45,476 bases of DNA from JAGLQA01 sp023135565 (lineage in GTDB: Bacteria > Acidobacteriota > Aminicenantia > UBA2199), in assembly GCA_030639305.1 (NCBI GenBank), contig DAOWCY010000032.1, positions 1-45,476 of the forward strand, read 5' to 3'. Shown here in pieces: positions 8,864 to 16,405 of this stretch. Both the position numbers and the translations under genes were made by a program. Every line of letters starts with the position of its first letter. The stretch's first letter is position 1. The notes below the pieces were generated by a model. The model saw only the letters and a program-made list of their open reading frames with translations. It had not been told where the DNA came from and did no database searches.

Positions 8864-9094
8864 ATGCTGATACCGTCAAAATATGAAAACCTGGATAAAA
8901 ACCTCCTGGTTATCGGCTCCGGTGTAATTGCAAAGCTGAAAAAAAAACCCTATAATGTTGAAGATTTGTTCCAGGTATTAAAAAAAGAAAAAGGATTAAA
9001 CCTCGACCAATATTTTAATTGCCTGACCTTTTTATGGTTGTCCGATATTTTGATCGAAGAAAATTTTAAGCTGTACCTGAAGAAGAGAAAATGA
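8864..9094 (+). CDS. ABC-3C middle component (MC6-like)
   Basis: The 76-residue protein (MLIPSKYENLDKNLLVIG... LFQVLKKEKGLNLDQYFNCL) matches the small middle-component proteins that bridge effector and ATPase in ABC-3C systems, most like the MC6 type from memory. It looks like a compact winged-helix fold. It starts 4 nt after the effector stop and its stop overlaps the ATPase start (ATGA at 9091-9094), so translation is probably coupled. Confidence 0.75.
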   Translation: MLIPSKYENLDKNLLVIGSGVIAKLKKKPYNVEDLFQVLKKEKGLNLDQYFNCLTFLWLSDILIEENFKLYLKKRK

Positions 9095-10863
9095 TCTTAA
9101 AAAGACTTTATACAACACCGGAACAGTTATTCGAACCGGTGGAATTTGTCCCTGGGATTAACTATATATTCGGCAAAAAAGCTAAATCCACGGATACGAA
9201 AAAATCGCTAAACGGGATAGGGAAATCGACTTTTTTAGATTTAGTCGATTTTTGTTTACTTGCTAATTTTAACAGGCGGGACAATAAACGATTGTTCGCA
9301 GCTTACCAGAAGGGAATATTAAAAGGAATTTCCGTCGTACTTGAATTTGAAATCGGCAGTCGGAATTATATCCTTCGTCGAAGTTTCGACAAACCTGCTG
9401 TGGCTCGGCTGGCCTTCGATGGGAACAACTTTAGAGATTACAAAACAAATGACTTAAGAGCAGAATTATGCGACCTGATATTTTATAGAGACGAGTATCC
9501 CGGCGTCTATAACACAGGATGGTACTGGCGTTTATTACGTTTTTATCTAAAAATCCAGAAACCGAAAAAAGAAAGATTTACCGATCCCATCTCATATATT
9601 AAAGAACTCACTCAAACGGAATTAAACCGTTATCACCTTTTTTTGATGAACATCGATAATACACCGGCACATGATAATTATATGATCCGGGCTGCTTTGA
9701 AACGAGTAGAACCGACTATTAGAGAAATAAAAAAATTTATCGACCACAATTACGGTTTAAAGGATATACCCGAGGCCGGAAGTAAAGCAAGAAAATTGAA
9801 AATCGAAATCGAAGCACTTGAAGAAGCGATTCAAAAATTCAAGTTGGGCAAGCAGTACCGGGTGGATGAAGATAAAGCCGATTTGCTCACAGCCGGAATA
9901 AAGGAGCTCAGGTTTCAAAACCACCTGGATAGGAAAAAAATTACGGTTTACCTGGAGAGTCTGAAAGATGATGTGACGATTAGCTCGAGAAAAATAAAGA
10001 ACCTGTACAATGAGCTAAACGAACTCCTGGCTCAAAATATAAAAAAAGCATTAGATGAAGCCATTCAATTCAAAAAAAACCTGGTAGATTCAAGACGGGA
10101 ATTCTTAAACGATGAAGTTGAGGCATTAAAGGCTGAAATAGCGGAAAGAGAAAAGAAAATCGCAGGAAAAGAAGACGAACTAACGATCATATTTGACTTC
10201 CTGGATTCAAAAGAGGCCATAAAAGACCTGACAAAAGCCTTTAATTCCTTAAGCGAAAGAAAAAATGAACTCGGCAATATCGAAAGCCAGATCAAGTTAT
10301 ACAATGATTTAAGCAAAGAAAAAAATAAAATCGAGCAGGAAGAAAAAAAACTTGAAGGCGTCATATTGGAATTCAAAGATGCGATAGAAAAACAGGAACT
10401 TGAACTTGAAAGAATGTTAACTGCGATTTACCATGCCTTATACCCCGAACTCAAAGATACCTCTATATTTGATATTAGTCCCAGGCCGAGCAACAGCCAG
10501 AAAATCGAGATTAATATTTTGCCCAATACCCAGATGTTCTCTAAAGGCAAGAACCAGGGGCGCACCCTGGTTTATGACTTAACGATTTTATTTCATTCCA
10601 TAGAGAACAATTTACACGCACCGAGATTCCTGGTTCACGACGGTATATTTGATGGAGTAGATAAAGCGCATTTTATCGCTTTATATGAATACCTGGAAGA
10701 ACAGAAAATGCGTGGTAAAAAATTCCAGTATATATTGACGTACAATGAAGAAGGCACGTTGAAGGAGAATTTTGGGAGAGCGGATTTAGTTACTACGGAG
10801 AAAATCGAATCTGAGGCTATATTAATCCTGACTCCCGGAAAAAAGCTCCTGGGTGATTTCTAA
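9091..10863 (+). CDS. ABC-3C SMC/Rad50-like ATPase (DUF2326)
   Basis: The 590-residue protein has an N-terminal half-ATPase whose Walker A is delayed by a charged insertion (FGKKAKSTDTKKSLNGIGKST), characteristic of DUF2326 proteins. A long coiled coil (about 225-455) follows, with heptad-rich stretches such as EIAEREKKIAGKEDEL. The C-terminal half-ATPase has FLVHDGIFDGVDKAHF as the Walker B/D-loop region and ends near an antiparallel strand. By analogy with other SMC-like ATPases it should dimerise, sense DNA or a DNA end, and control the effector encoded two genes upstream. It overlaps the middle-component gene by 4 nt. The ATPase assignment is strong; the trigger is unknown. Confidence 0.85.
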   Translation: MILKRLYTTPEQLFEPVEFVPGINYIFGKKAKSTDTKKSLNGIGKSTFLDLVDFCLLANFNRRDNKRLFAAYQKGILKGISVVLEFEIGSRNYILRRSFDKPAVARLAFDGNNFRDYKTNDLRAELCDLIFYRDEYPGVYNTGWYWRLLRFYLKIQKPKKERFTDPISYIKELTQTELNRYHLFLMNIDNTPAHDNYMIRAALKRVEPTIREIKKFIDHNYGLKDIPEAGSKARKLKIEIEALEEAIQKFKLGKQYRVDEDKADLLTAGIKELRFQNHLDRKKITVYLESLKDDVTISSRKIKNLYNELNELLAQNIKKALDEAIQFKKNLVDSRREFLNDEVEALKAEIAEREKKIAGKEDELTIIFDFLDSKEAIKDLTKAFNSLSERKNELGNIESQIKLYNDLSKEKNKIEQEEKKLEGVILEFKDAIEKQELELERMLTAIYHALYPELKDTSIFDISPRPSNSQKIEINILPNTQMFSKGKNQGRTLVYDLTILFHSIENNLHAPRFLVHDGIFDGVDKAHFIALYEYLEEQKMRGKKFQYILTYNEEGTLKENFGRADLVTTEKIESEAILILTPGKKLLGDF

Positions 10864-11038
10864 TCCCCTCTAGCGAGGGCGGTGTACCCGCCGGTAAAAG
10901 AAAAAAAAGGGAGAAAAAAAAGGGGACAGGCAAGAATACAATAAGCGCCGTTGACTATTGTAAGAAGTAGAGTTTGAGCAAGAGTTGATTTTTTTTAAAT
11001 GCCGTTATAATATTACTGTTAAAACACAGGAGGTGTTA

Positions 11039-11203
11039 ATGGGAAACTTGGTGTTGGACAATCAAGTTTTAGCTGCCATAACGTCGTTAGCGGAGCGTTT
11101 GAAAGAAACCGGGGATTTCCTCCTGGAAAGTAAATTAAAGATTCGCACCAAAAATTTCAAATTCGATAGAGAAGAGTTGTATGACAGAAAAAGCCCTCAT
11201 TGA
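11039..11203 (+). CDS. Small VapB-like antitoxin candidate
   Basis: This is a 54-residue protein (MGNLVLDNQVLAAITSLAER...) with a strong ribosome site, AGGAGGTG (11028-11035), just before ATG 11039. A TATAAT at 11006-11011 is a probable -10. The helical N-terminus and a C-terminal tail of KIRTKNFKFDREELYDRK resemble short antitoxins. A reading frame starting inside its end (ATG 11181) encodes MTEKALIDTKIA then stops. That is the opening of a PIN-domain toxin (usual form 'ALIDTNI'), cut at codon 13. The antitoxin thus seems to be orphaned. Confidence 0.6.
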   Translation: MGNLVLDNQVLAAITSLAERLKETGDFLLESKLKIRTKNFKFDREELYDRKSPH

Positions 11204-11219
11204 TACCAAAATCGCTTGA
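11181..11219 (+). pseudogene. Remnant of a VapC (PIN) toxin gene
   Basis: ATG 11181 overlaps the end of the antitoxin-like gene in the usual vapBC manner. It encodes 12 residues, MTEKALIDTKIA, then TGA (11217-11219). The LIDT motif carries the first acidic residue of PIN domains. The rest of the toxin is absent; the following sequence is A-rich, then GC-rich repeat-like. Confidence 0.5.
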
Positions 11220-11324
11220 TAAAAAAAAACCGGCGGGTCCGGCGGCAATAAATTAGGAATATAAGCTTTTTACCCGGTCGGCTGATTTATGTACCTACCT
11301 GCCCCTGTTTTTATTCATTTTATA

Positions 11325-11393
11325 CCTCTAAGACAATTTTACCTGTCTTAGAAAAAAAGTCAAGCCTCTAAGACAATTTTACCTGCCTTAGAA
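11325..11393. repeat. Two 29-bp direct repeats, each a hairpin
   Basis: Copies at 11325-11353 and 11365-11393 differ by one base and repeat every 40 bp. The first contains CTAAGACA-n8-TGTCTTAG, an 8-bp perfect inverted repeat; a third half copy (ATCTAAGACAACTT) lies at about 11406-11419. They lie directly downstream of iadA's stop on its own strand. They may be terminator-like hairpins or protein-binding sites. Confidence 0.6.
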
Positions 11394-11417
11394 TAGGTGA
11401 GGCACATCTAAGACAAC

Positions 11418-12566
11418 TTAATTTTTATCTTGATCCCTGAGCAGGACGCCCCGGGCAATTAAATAATCGATCTCCCGGCGGTTCTTTTTTAAAACCAAAA
11501 GATCAGCGTCTCCGCCTACTTTAATCGTACCCTTATTTTCCAGTTTCAAAAGCCGGGCCGGGTTGGCGGTGACGGTGCGCAGAGCGGCTTCTATCATCTT
11601 TTCGTCGTCTCTACACTTTTCCAGCATATCTCTCAATTCATCGAACATAGAAACCGGCAAACCGGTGGCAATTTTTACGAAGTTGCCTTTATCATCGAAT
11701 TGAGGCAGCGAACCGCCGGCGTCGGAGGAAAACGTAATATTCTCAACCGGCACGCCCGCATCTAAAAGCTCGAAAAAAGCAGTGGAAGGTTTCACAACGA
11801 TGTCGGGATAAAAAGGATAAGAACCGGTGGTTAAATCTATGGGGCCTTTTTTGCCATAGACTTTGGCCTCGGCAAAAACTTTCCGGCTGCGGTTGCAGTG
11901 CGTGGGCAAGAAGCGGGTAAAATGAATTCCATCCTGTTCCGCGGCGCGGTAAATCAGGGCAAAAGGACTGCTGTTATCACCTAAGTGAACATTGACGATA
12001 CCGGATTTATTGCCTAACATGCCGCCGACTTTTGCTTCCTGGCTTAGTTTGATGAACTCCTCGCTGTTGGGGAAAGAACTCCTGTGGTCGGCGATAGCTA
12101 CTTCCCCTACGCCGATCACCTCTTCGATCATGGCGATATCTTTAGAGACGCTGCCGGTTATAGTGGGTGTGGGTATTTGGTAAGAGCCGGTGTATATATA
12201 AGCGGAGATACCTTGTTCTTTTAAACCTTTGGCTTTCATGAGCACGGACTCGACGCTGCGGGTAATGCCGTCGGTGCCAAGGCAGCCGACAACCGTGGTA
12301 ATCCCGCCGTCGAAAATTTGCTCGATAGTCAAACCGCCAGTTCGTGTAGCCGGTCCGCCTTCGCCCCCGGCGCCGGCAATATGAGCATGGGAATCGATCA
12401 AACCGGGCAAAACCCAATTGCCTTTAACGTCTATGATTTCGATAGGCTGCCAATCTACGGTAGATGAACGATCGACTATGGCGGCGATCTTCTCACCGGC
12501 TATTAAAATATCTTTCGTTCCCTGGGGAGTGGGTGAAAAAACCCGGCAGTTTTTTAAAAGAATCAA
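11418..12566 (-). CDS. iadA: Isoaspartyl (beta-aspartyl) dipeptidase
   Basis: This 382-residue amidohydrolase-superfamily enzyme is close to the usual ~390 of IadA. It removes isoaspartyl residues from dipeptides formed when damaged proteins are degraded. Visible binuclear-metal motifs are LIDSHAHIAGAGGEGG (HxH plus substrate loop), GVGEVAIADHRSS, VNVHLGD, FLPTHCNR and TFSSDAGGSLP (final Asp). The C-terminal strand GTIKVGGDADLLVL closes the small beta-sandwich. The start codon is TTG, chosen because AGGAGG lies 5 nt upstream (12577-12572 on the minus strand) and the product then begins MILLKNCRVF, as expected. It appears monocistronic. Confidence 0.92.
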   Translation of the reverse strand: MILLKNCRVFSPTPQGTKDILIAGEKIAAIVDRSSTVDWQPIEIIDVKGNWVLPGLIDSHAHIAGAGGEGGPATRTGGLTIEQIFDGGITTVVGCLGTDGITRSVESVLMKAKGLKEQGISAYIYTGSYQIPTPTITGSVSKDIAMIEEVIGVGEVAIADHRSSFPNSEEFIKLSQEAKVGGMLGNKSGIVNVHLGDNSSPFALIYRAAEQDGIHFTRFLPTHCNRSRKVFAEAKVYGKKGPIDLTTGSYPFYPDIVVKPSTAFFELLDAGVPVENITFSSDAGGSLPQFDDKGNFVKIATGLPVSMFDELRDMLEKCRDDEKMIEAALRTVTANPARLLKLENKGTIKVGGDADLLVLKKNRREIDYLIARGVLLRDQDKN

Positions 12567-12648
12567 GTTAGCCTCCTATTTCGCGAAATTTCTTGTTTAT
12601 GCCATTACATGGCGGTAATTAAAAATATGTTGTGCATATTTCGAATTC

Positions 12649-12671
12649 CCACCGTTAGGTGGCTTTTTTTT
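12649..12671 (+). terminator. Possible rho-independent terminator
   Basis: CCACC-GTTA-GGTGG followed by C and eight T residues forms a short stem with a T tract on the plus strand. No plus-strand gene ends just upstream, so it may stop antisense transcription into the region upstream of iadA. Confidence 0.4.
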
Positions 12672-12882
12672 CAAGCTTAGTCTAAAAAAAACACTATTAC
12701 GTAGTCCACATTATGGTAGTTTTTTTCCCCTTTGTCAACCCCGCACGTGCGGGGAACCTATAAGCCCCTGACCGGGAAATTTATAAATGTGAACCGCTTT
12801 TATGAACAACGAATCCAGCACTGTTAGATTCCCGTTCGTATGGGGCAGGAGCACGTGCGGGGAGTCGATGAGTGGAGTGTCT

Positions 12883-13028
12883 ATGTGAAATTTACATACG
12901 GATTTACATACGGGTTTACTTACGGATTTTGTTTCGGAAAATCTTTAACCTGTCTCATATATCTTCATCATTAGCGGTTTTACGGCATCAGGCCAGCAGC
13001 GTTCATGTGAAATTTACATACGGATTTA
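12883..13028 (+). repeat. 24-bp exact direct repeat plus 12-bp tandem units
   Basis: A 24-bp sequence beginning ATGTGAAATTTACATACGG occurs exactly at 12883-12906 and again at 13005-13028. The first copy continues into degenerate 12-bp tandem units: TTTACATACGGA, TTTACATACGGG, TTTACTTACGGA, TTTTGTTTCGGA. The second has a degenerate echo ending at about 13075. Confidence 0.7.
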
Positions 13029-13055
13029 GCGACGAATTTTGTTTTGATAAATTTT

Positions 13056-13523
13056 TTACATACGAGTTTTTTTCTGCAGCAGGGGTACAAAAATGTCGAT
13101 GTAATAATGACAGGTGTACTTGTCGCAAAAATCTTCCCGCTCCGGGTTCTGCAGCCGCCAGAACTGCCTGCTGCCCCACCTCTTGAACCGGAAAGAACCG
13201 CTCTTTTCGACTTTTCCGCAGCAGCTTTTAATGTTGGTTTTTAAGGACCCGGTAACGATGAATTCACGCCGGTTTATTATTTTGACCGTGCCTGCAATCG
13301 ATACGTAGTCCTGCTTGTCTTTCGAAAATTGCGAGCCCGTTATTTTTAACACGCCTGCTTCTTTTTCGATGGAGCAGGAGCCGTAGCCGTCCCAGATGAA
13401 TTGTACGCCGAACCGGTGTTCACCGGTTAAATGTGATTCCAAACCGGCTTGCTCTTCCTGCCCGGCATAGCCCGAAATAAAAAAGCCGAGAAAAATAATA
13501 GAAATAAAAATTGTTTTAGTCAT
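13056..13523 (-). CDS. Secreted protein of unknown function
   Basis: This is a 155-residue product with a clear signal peptide (MTKTIFISIIFLGFFISGYAG, cleavage near 20). The mature part is beta-rich, with five or more Cys (GSCSIE, KSCCGKVE, FCDKYTCHYY). These suggest disulfides in an oxidising periplasm or at the cell surface. The repeated pattern 'FxVxGSL' and 'GxxKITGS' hints at a single beta-barrel or sandwich domain, but I do not recognise the family. It lies downstream of the ABC exporter genes on the same strand, separated by a full-length repeat, so read-through expression is possible. Confidence 0.65.
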   Translation of the reverse strand: MTKTIFISIIFLGFFISGYAGQEEQAGLESHLTGEHRFGVQFIWDGYGSCSIEKEAGVLKITGSQFSKDKQDYVSIAGTVKIINRREFIVTGSLKTNIKSCCGKVEKSGSFRFKRWGSRQFWRLQNPEREDFCDKYTCHYYIDIFVPLLQKKTRM

Positions 13524-13562
13524 GAATCCATTTTATAAAAAATAAGACGTGTTGTCAATTCC

Positions 13563-13740
13563 TGCCTCCGGCGGCCCTGCCGGGGGCCAAACTTTTGAAA
13601 AAGTTTGAACAAAACTTTTGATAAGCAAACGTTTGTGCCCAATAACCAACGTTGGGGAATTTGCCCAGACGTTGGGCTTAATAGAAGTTTTTGGAAGTCC
13701 AGAAACCTTTTTTCAAAAAGGTTTTTGGCCGCCGGAGGCA
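13563..13740. repeat. Full-length 178-bp intergenic repeat, copy 2
   Basis: The ends are TGCCTCCGGCGGCC and GGCCGCCGGAGGCA, a perfect 14-bp inverted repeat. The length equals that of copy 1 at 2719-2896, which is homologous in inverted orientation through the centre. It lies between the exporter permease and the secreted-protein gene. Confidence 0.8.
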
Positions 13741-13743
13741 GCA

Positions 13744-15390
13744 TCACAAAAATTCTCTTTGTCGCCACAGGGCGAGACTGCGCCGGTAAAGCAAAATCAT
13801 AATGCCTACGAAAATCAAACAAAAAACCAGGAACCACAAAAATATCTCAAAGTTAGGCACCGGGACTTTGCGGTACAGGCTGTAATAGTAGATAAAAAGG
13901 GGCCGCACAAAATAGATCATACTCAACACGATAGCCAACATGCCGAATAACATATATAACACCCCGCTCCTGGAAACGATCAGGTGCTGCGGCGTCAGGG
14001 GGATATTTTCTTCTAATTTCAGGCTGTAATAGAGCGCCAGCACAGTCAAAAAAGGCAGCACCGGCAGCAAAAATATCGTACCGCTGAGGCGGGCAAAAGA
14101 ATCCAACTGCAGCGCAATATCTGCCGTAAAAAAAAGGATAAAACCGATAATCATCTGGGGAATCGCATAAAAGAGCAGCTTGAATTTGTAGATTTTCTCT
14201 TTGGCGAAAGGAGACGCCAGCAGGTGGATCAGCCCGGGGTTCTCCATAGGGATAGTTGTAAAAGAGAAACGGGAGTTCAACCCGGCAACGATAAAAGCGG
14301 CCATGCCCAGGTTCAGGTAAGAGATCAAATTTTTAAATGAAGGATGCGGCATGGGAATACCTTTCATATTCAGGATAAACACCACGATGATGGCGGCTAT
14401 TATCAACAACTGCGACCATTGGGCGGGGCTGCGCATAAAAGTCTTCACTTCCTTTTTATAAAGGGCGCCGTATTCGCCTTTCAGCAGTCCTTTTTTCCAG
14501 CTCGAACGGTATTTGCCGGCGTCGCTCTGGCTGAGTTTGTCGAATAGTTTGAAATAGAATTTTTTTTGCACAAAAAAGGCCACCGCGGCAAGCAGTCCGA
14601 TGGTCCCGGCAAAAGCCCCGGCTATGCCGGTTAAAGCGGAATAATCCCCTTTCGCGATATGGGTAAAAGCTTTAGCCAGCCAGGAAAAAGGCATATAAGC
14701 AAAAAGTGTGACATCGAAACCGGCCATGTAATTCATCATGTTGTTGATGATATCGGGGTTGCCGAATTGTTCCGGCTTCAAGAGTCTCAGGAAAATGACG
14801 ATGGAAGACATCAACAAAATAGAGACCACGGAAAGCACCGGCTGCAGCCTGCGTACCGAAAAAAAAGCCGGTATGATCAAGCCCATCAAAATACCGGCCA
14901 TAATGCCGCTCAAGCAGTACATCAAAAAGAAAAATAGGATGCCCGCAATATCTATCAAACCGGGAGCAAAATAATAGCAGTAGGCGAAAAGAACCGGCGG
15001 GGAAAAGAATAAAATCATTATACCGCTGTTAATGCCTACCTCTATTGCTTTCCAGTAGAAAACGGTGCCGGTTTTAAGGGGAGAAGAAAATAAAAAGCGC
15101 AGGTCTTTGGAGAGGAAGAAAATATTCAGCGTAGAAATTAGAGCCGATAAGATCAACATAGAAAAGAGCGTTAGAAACACCATCAACAAAATCTTTTCAC
15201 TTATGAATAATTTGAAAACCATAGGGAACTCTTCTTCGTGGTAGAGAAAACCGAAGATTTTGATAAAAAAGATGCCTATGGCAAACAATAGTCCTAACCC
15301 GAATAGAGTGAACAGCAAATATTTTCGCAGGCCCACCCGTTTCAACTGGTTGCGCATCTGCCTGATCTTGAGTTTAAATAGATTTTTCAT
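13744..15390 (-). CDS. ABC-2-like exporter permease
   Basis: The 548-residue integral membrane protein has roughly twelve hydrophobic segments in two halves, as in long ABC-exporter permeases that join two six-helix units. Examples are LLFTLFGLGLLFAIGIFFIK near the N-terminus and LLIIAAIIVVFILNM in the middle. The N-terminal KIRQMRNQLKRVG stretch is cytoplasmic. Its start overlaps the end of the ATPase gene by 17 nt, so the two form one transporter. The substrate cannot be read from sequence. The last codons run to within 4 bp of the 178-bp repeat. Confidence 0.85.
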   Translation of the reverse strand: MKNLFKLKIRQMRNQLKRVGLRKYLLFTLFGLGLLFAIGIFFIKIFGFLYHEEEFPMVFKLFISEKILLMVFLTLFSMLILSALISTLNIFFLSKDLRFLFSSPLKTGTVFYWKAIEVGINSGIMILFFSPPVLFAYCYYFAPGLIDIAGILFFFLMYCLSGIMAGILMGLIIPAFFSVRRLQPVLSVVSILLMSSIVIFLRLLKPEQFGNPDIINNMMNYMAGFDVTLFAYMPFSWLAKAFTHIAKGDYSALTGIAGAFAGTIGLLAAVAFFVQKKFYFKLFDKLSQSDAGKYRSSWKKGLLKGEYGALYKKEVKTFMRSPAQWSQLLIIAAIIVVFILNMKGIPMPHPSFKNLISYLNLGMAAFIVAGLNSRFSFTTIPMENPGLIHLLASPFAKEKIYKFKLLFYAIPQMIIGFILFFTADIALQLDSFARLSGTIFLLPVLPFLTVLALYYSLKLEENIPLTPQHLIVSRSGVLYMLFGMLAIVLSMIYFVRPLFIYYYSLYRKVPVPNFEIFLWFLVFCLIFVGIMILLYRRSLALWRQREFL

Positions 15391-16105
15391 ATTCCATAAC
15401 CGTATCGAAGTAGAAATCTTCCAGGTTTTTCCCGGCGGAGATTGCCAACAATTCTTTTAGGCTGCCTTCAGTGATCACCCGGCCGTCTATAATCACACCG
15501 ATGCGGCTGCTCACTTCCTGGGCCAGGGATAAGATATGGGTAGCAAAAATCATCGTCGTCCCTTTTTTAGCGATCTCTTTGATGTAGTTGCGGAATTTCC
15601 GGGCCACCAGGGGATCGATAGAGGTGAGCGGTTCGTCTAAGAGCATGATTTCCGGTTCTACCAGCAGGGCCTGGGAGATCAGCAATTTTTGTCGCGTACC
15701 GGCTGAGTAAGATTCAACCAGTTCGTGCCGGTAGGATTCGAACTCGAAAAATTTAAAAAAGAAATCGAATTTTTCCGCCCGCTTCGATCCTGGAATTTTG
15801 TAGAGGTCGGCGTAGAAATGGAGGTGTTCTTCGCCGGTCAATTTTTCATAAACGAAAGGTTGGTCCGGCACATAAGCGATGGCTCGTTTTAGTTCTAATT
15901 TGGTCCTATCATAGTTTTCGCCTTTGATCCGGATTTCGCCGCTGTCGAAAAGGAGCAGACCGGCCAGGATTTTTAGGGCCGTTGTTTTGCCTGCCCCATT
16001 GGGGCCTAAGAGGCCGTAGATTTCGCCTTTTTCTAATTGGAAACTGAGGCCCCGCAGGGCTTTTCGTTTACCGAAAGTTTTTTGTAGGTTGTTCACTTCG
16101 AGCAT
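15374..16105 (-). CDS. ABC transporter ATP-binding protein
   Basis: The product is 243 residues from ATG 16105 (MLEVNNLQKTFGKRKALRG); AAGGAA lies about 7 nt upstream on the minus strand. The ORF remains open further upstream, but those residues come from an intergenic repeat and are not expected. Motifs: Walker A GPNGAGKTTALK, Q-loop YVPDQPF, a signature-like ESYSAGTRQKL (SYSAG in place of LSGGQ, as in CcmA/multidrug-type ATPases), Walker B IMLLDEPLTSID and the H-loop FATHIL. It pairs with the overlapping permease gene as an exporter of unknown substrate. Confidence 0.93.
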   Translation of the reverse strand: MLEVNNLQKTFGKRKALRGLSFQLEKGEIYGLLGPNGAGKTTALKILAGLLLFDSGEIRIKGENYDRTKLELKRAIAYVPDQPFVYEKLTGEEHLHFYADLYKIPGSKRAEKFDFFFKFFEFESYRHELVESYSAGTRQKLLISQALLVEPEIMLLDEPLTSIDPLVARKFRNYIKEIAKKGTTMIFATHILSLAQEVSSRIGVIIDGRVITEGSLKELLAISAGKNLEDFYFDTVMEYEKSI

Positions 16106-16228
16106 ATTTTGTTCCTTTTTTTTCAAGATTTTTTCCCGGATTGCTAAACTAATTAATAACATATAAAGCAGCATATTGTCAATCAGATTTCTGTAAGTGT
16201 TGGTTTTTTGAAAAACCGGTTTACGGAC

Positions 16229-16355
16229 TTGCCTTCGGCGACCCTGCCGGGGGCCAAACTTTTGAAAAAGTTTGAACAAAACTTTTGATAATTGAGAAGC
16301 AAAAGCGTTCCCCTGCCGCGAAGCGGCTTATCGCCTCCCCGTGCGTACGGGGCGG
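16229..16355 (-). repeat. Half-copy of the intergenic repeat with GC-rich tail
   Basis: TTGCCTTCGGCGACCCTGCC and the AAACTTTTGAAAAAGTTTG hairpin are followed by a TTGAGAAGCAAAAGCG module and a palindromic CCCCGTGCGTACGGGG. These pieces recur at 32.8 and 33.8 kb. Confidence 0.7.
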
Positions 16356-16362
16356 ATTTTAT

Positions 16363-16391
16363 TTGCCTGTCTCCTTTTTTTCTGTTATCAT
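16363..16391 (+). promoter_or_regulatory. Possible promoter of the SPL-family gene
   Basis: TTGCCT (16363-16368), a 17-nt spacer and TATCAT (16386-16391) are visible. The -10 ends 14 nt before ATG 16406, implying a very short leader with no clear ribosome site. Confidence 0.45.
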
Positions 16392-16405
16392 TTCACTCTT
16401 AAATC

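Larger units (their letters stand above)
12567..13055. other. 490-bp gene-free region with palindromes and repeats
   Basis: This region holds a perfect 16-bp palindrome CCCCGCACGTGCGGGG (12739-12754), a terminator-like hairpin (12649-12671), and the repeats described at 12883-13028. I see no gene. The ORFs crossing it lack ribosome sites, and their repetitive TTTACATACGGA peptides look non-coding. Confidence 0.5.

Noticed and set aside
10985..11011. Full promoter for the VapB-like gene (TTGATT to TATAAT)
   Set aside because: The spacer is only 15 nt; the -10 is credible but I could not support this -35.
12739..12862. CRISPR repeat-like sequence (CCCCGCACGTGCGGGG resembles the core of type I-E repeats)
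   Set aside because: Only one full copy and one half copy about 107 bp apart are present, with no regular spacer spacing and no cas genes. It matches the GC-rich palindromic modules of the intergenic repeats.
12872..13186. ORF of 104 codons in the repeat region
   Set aside because: No ribosome site, sequence dominated by tandem units, opposite strand overlaps the start of nothing conserved, and its end overlaps the secreted-protein gene.
16106..16279. N-terminal extension of the ABC ATPase
   Set aside because: It is encoded by the repeat module (KFGPRQGRRRQ is a repeat translation), and a ribosome site precedes ATG 16105.
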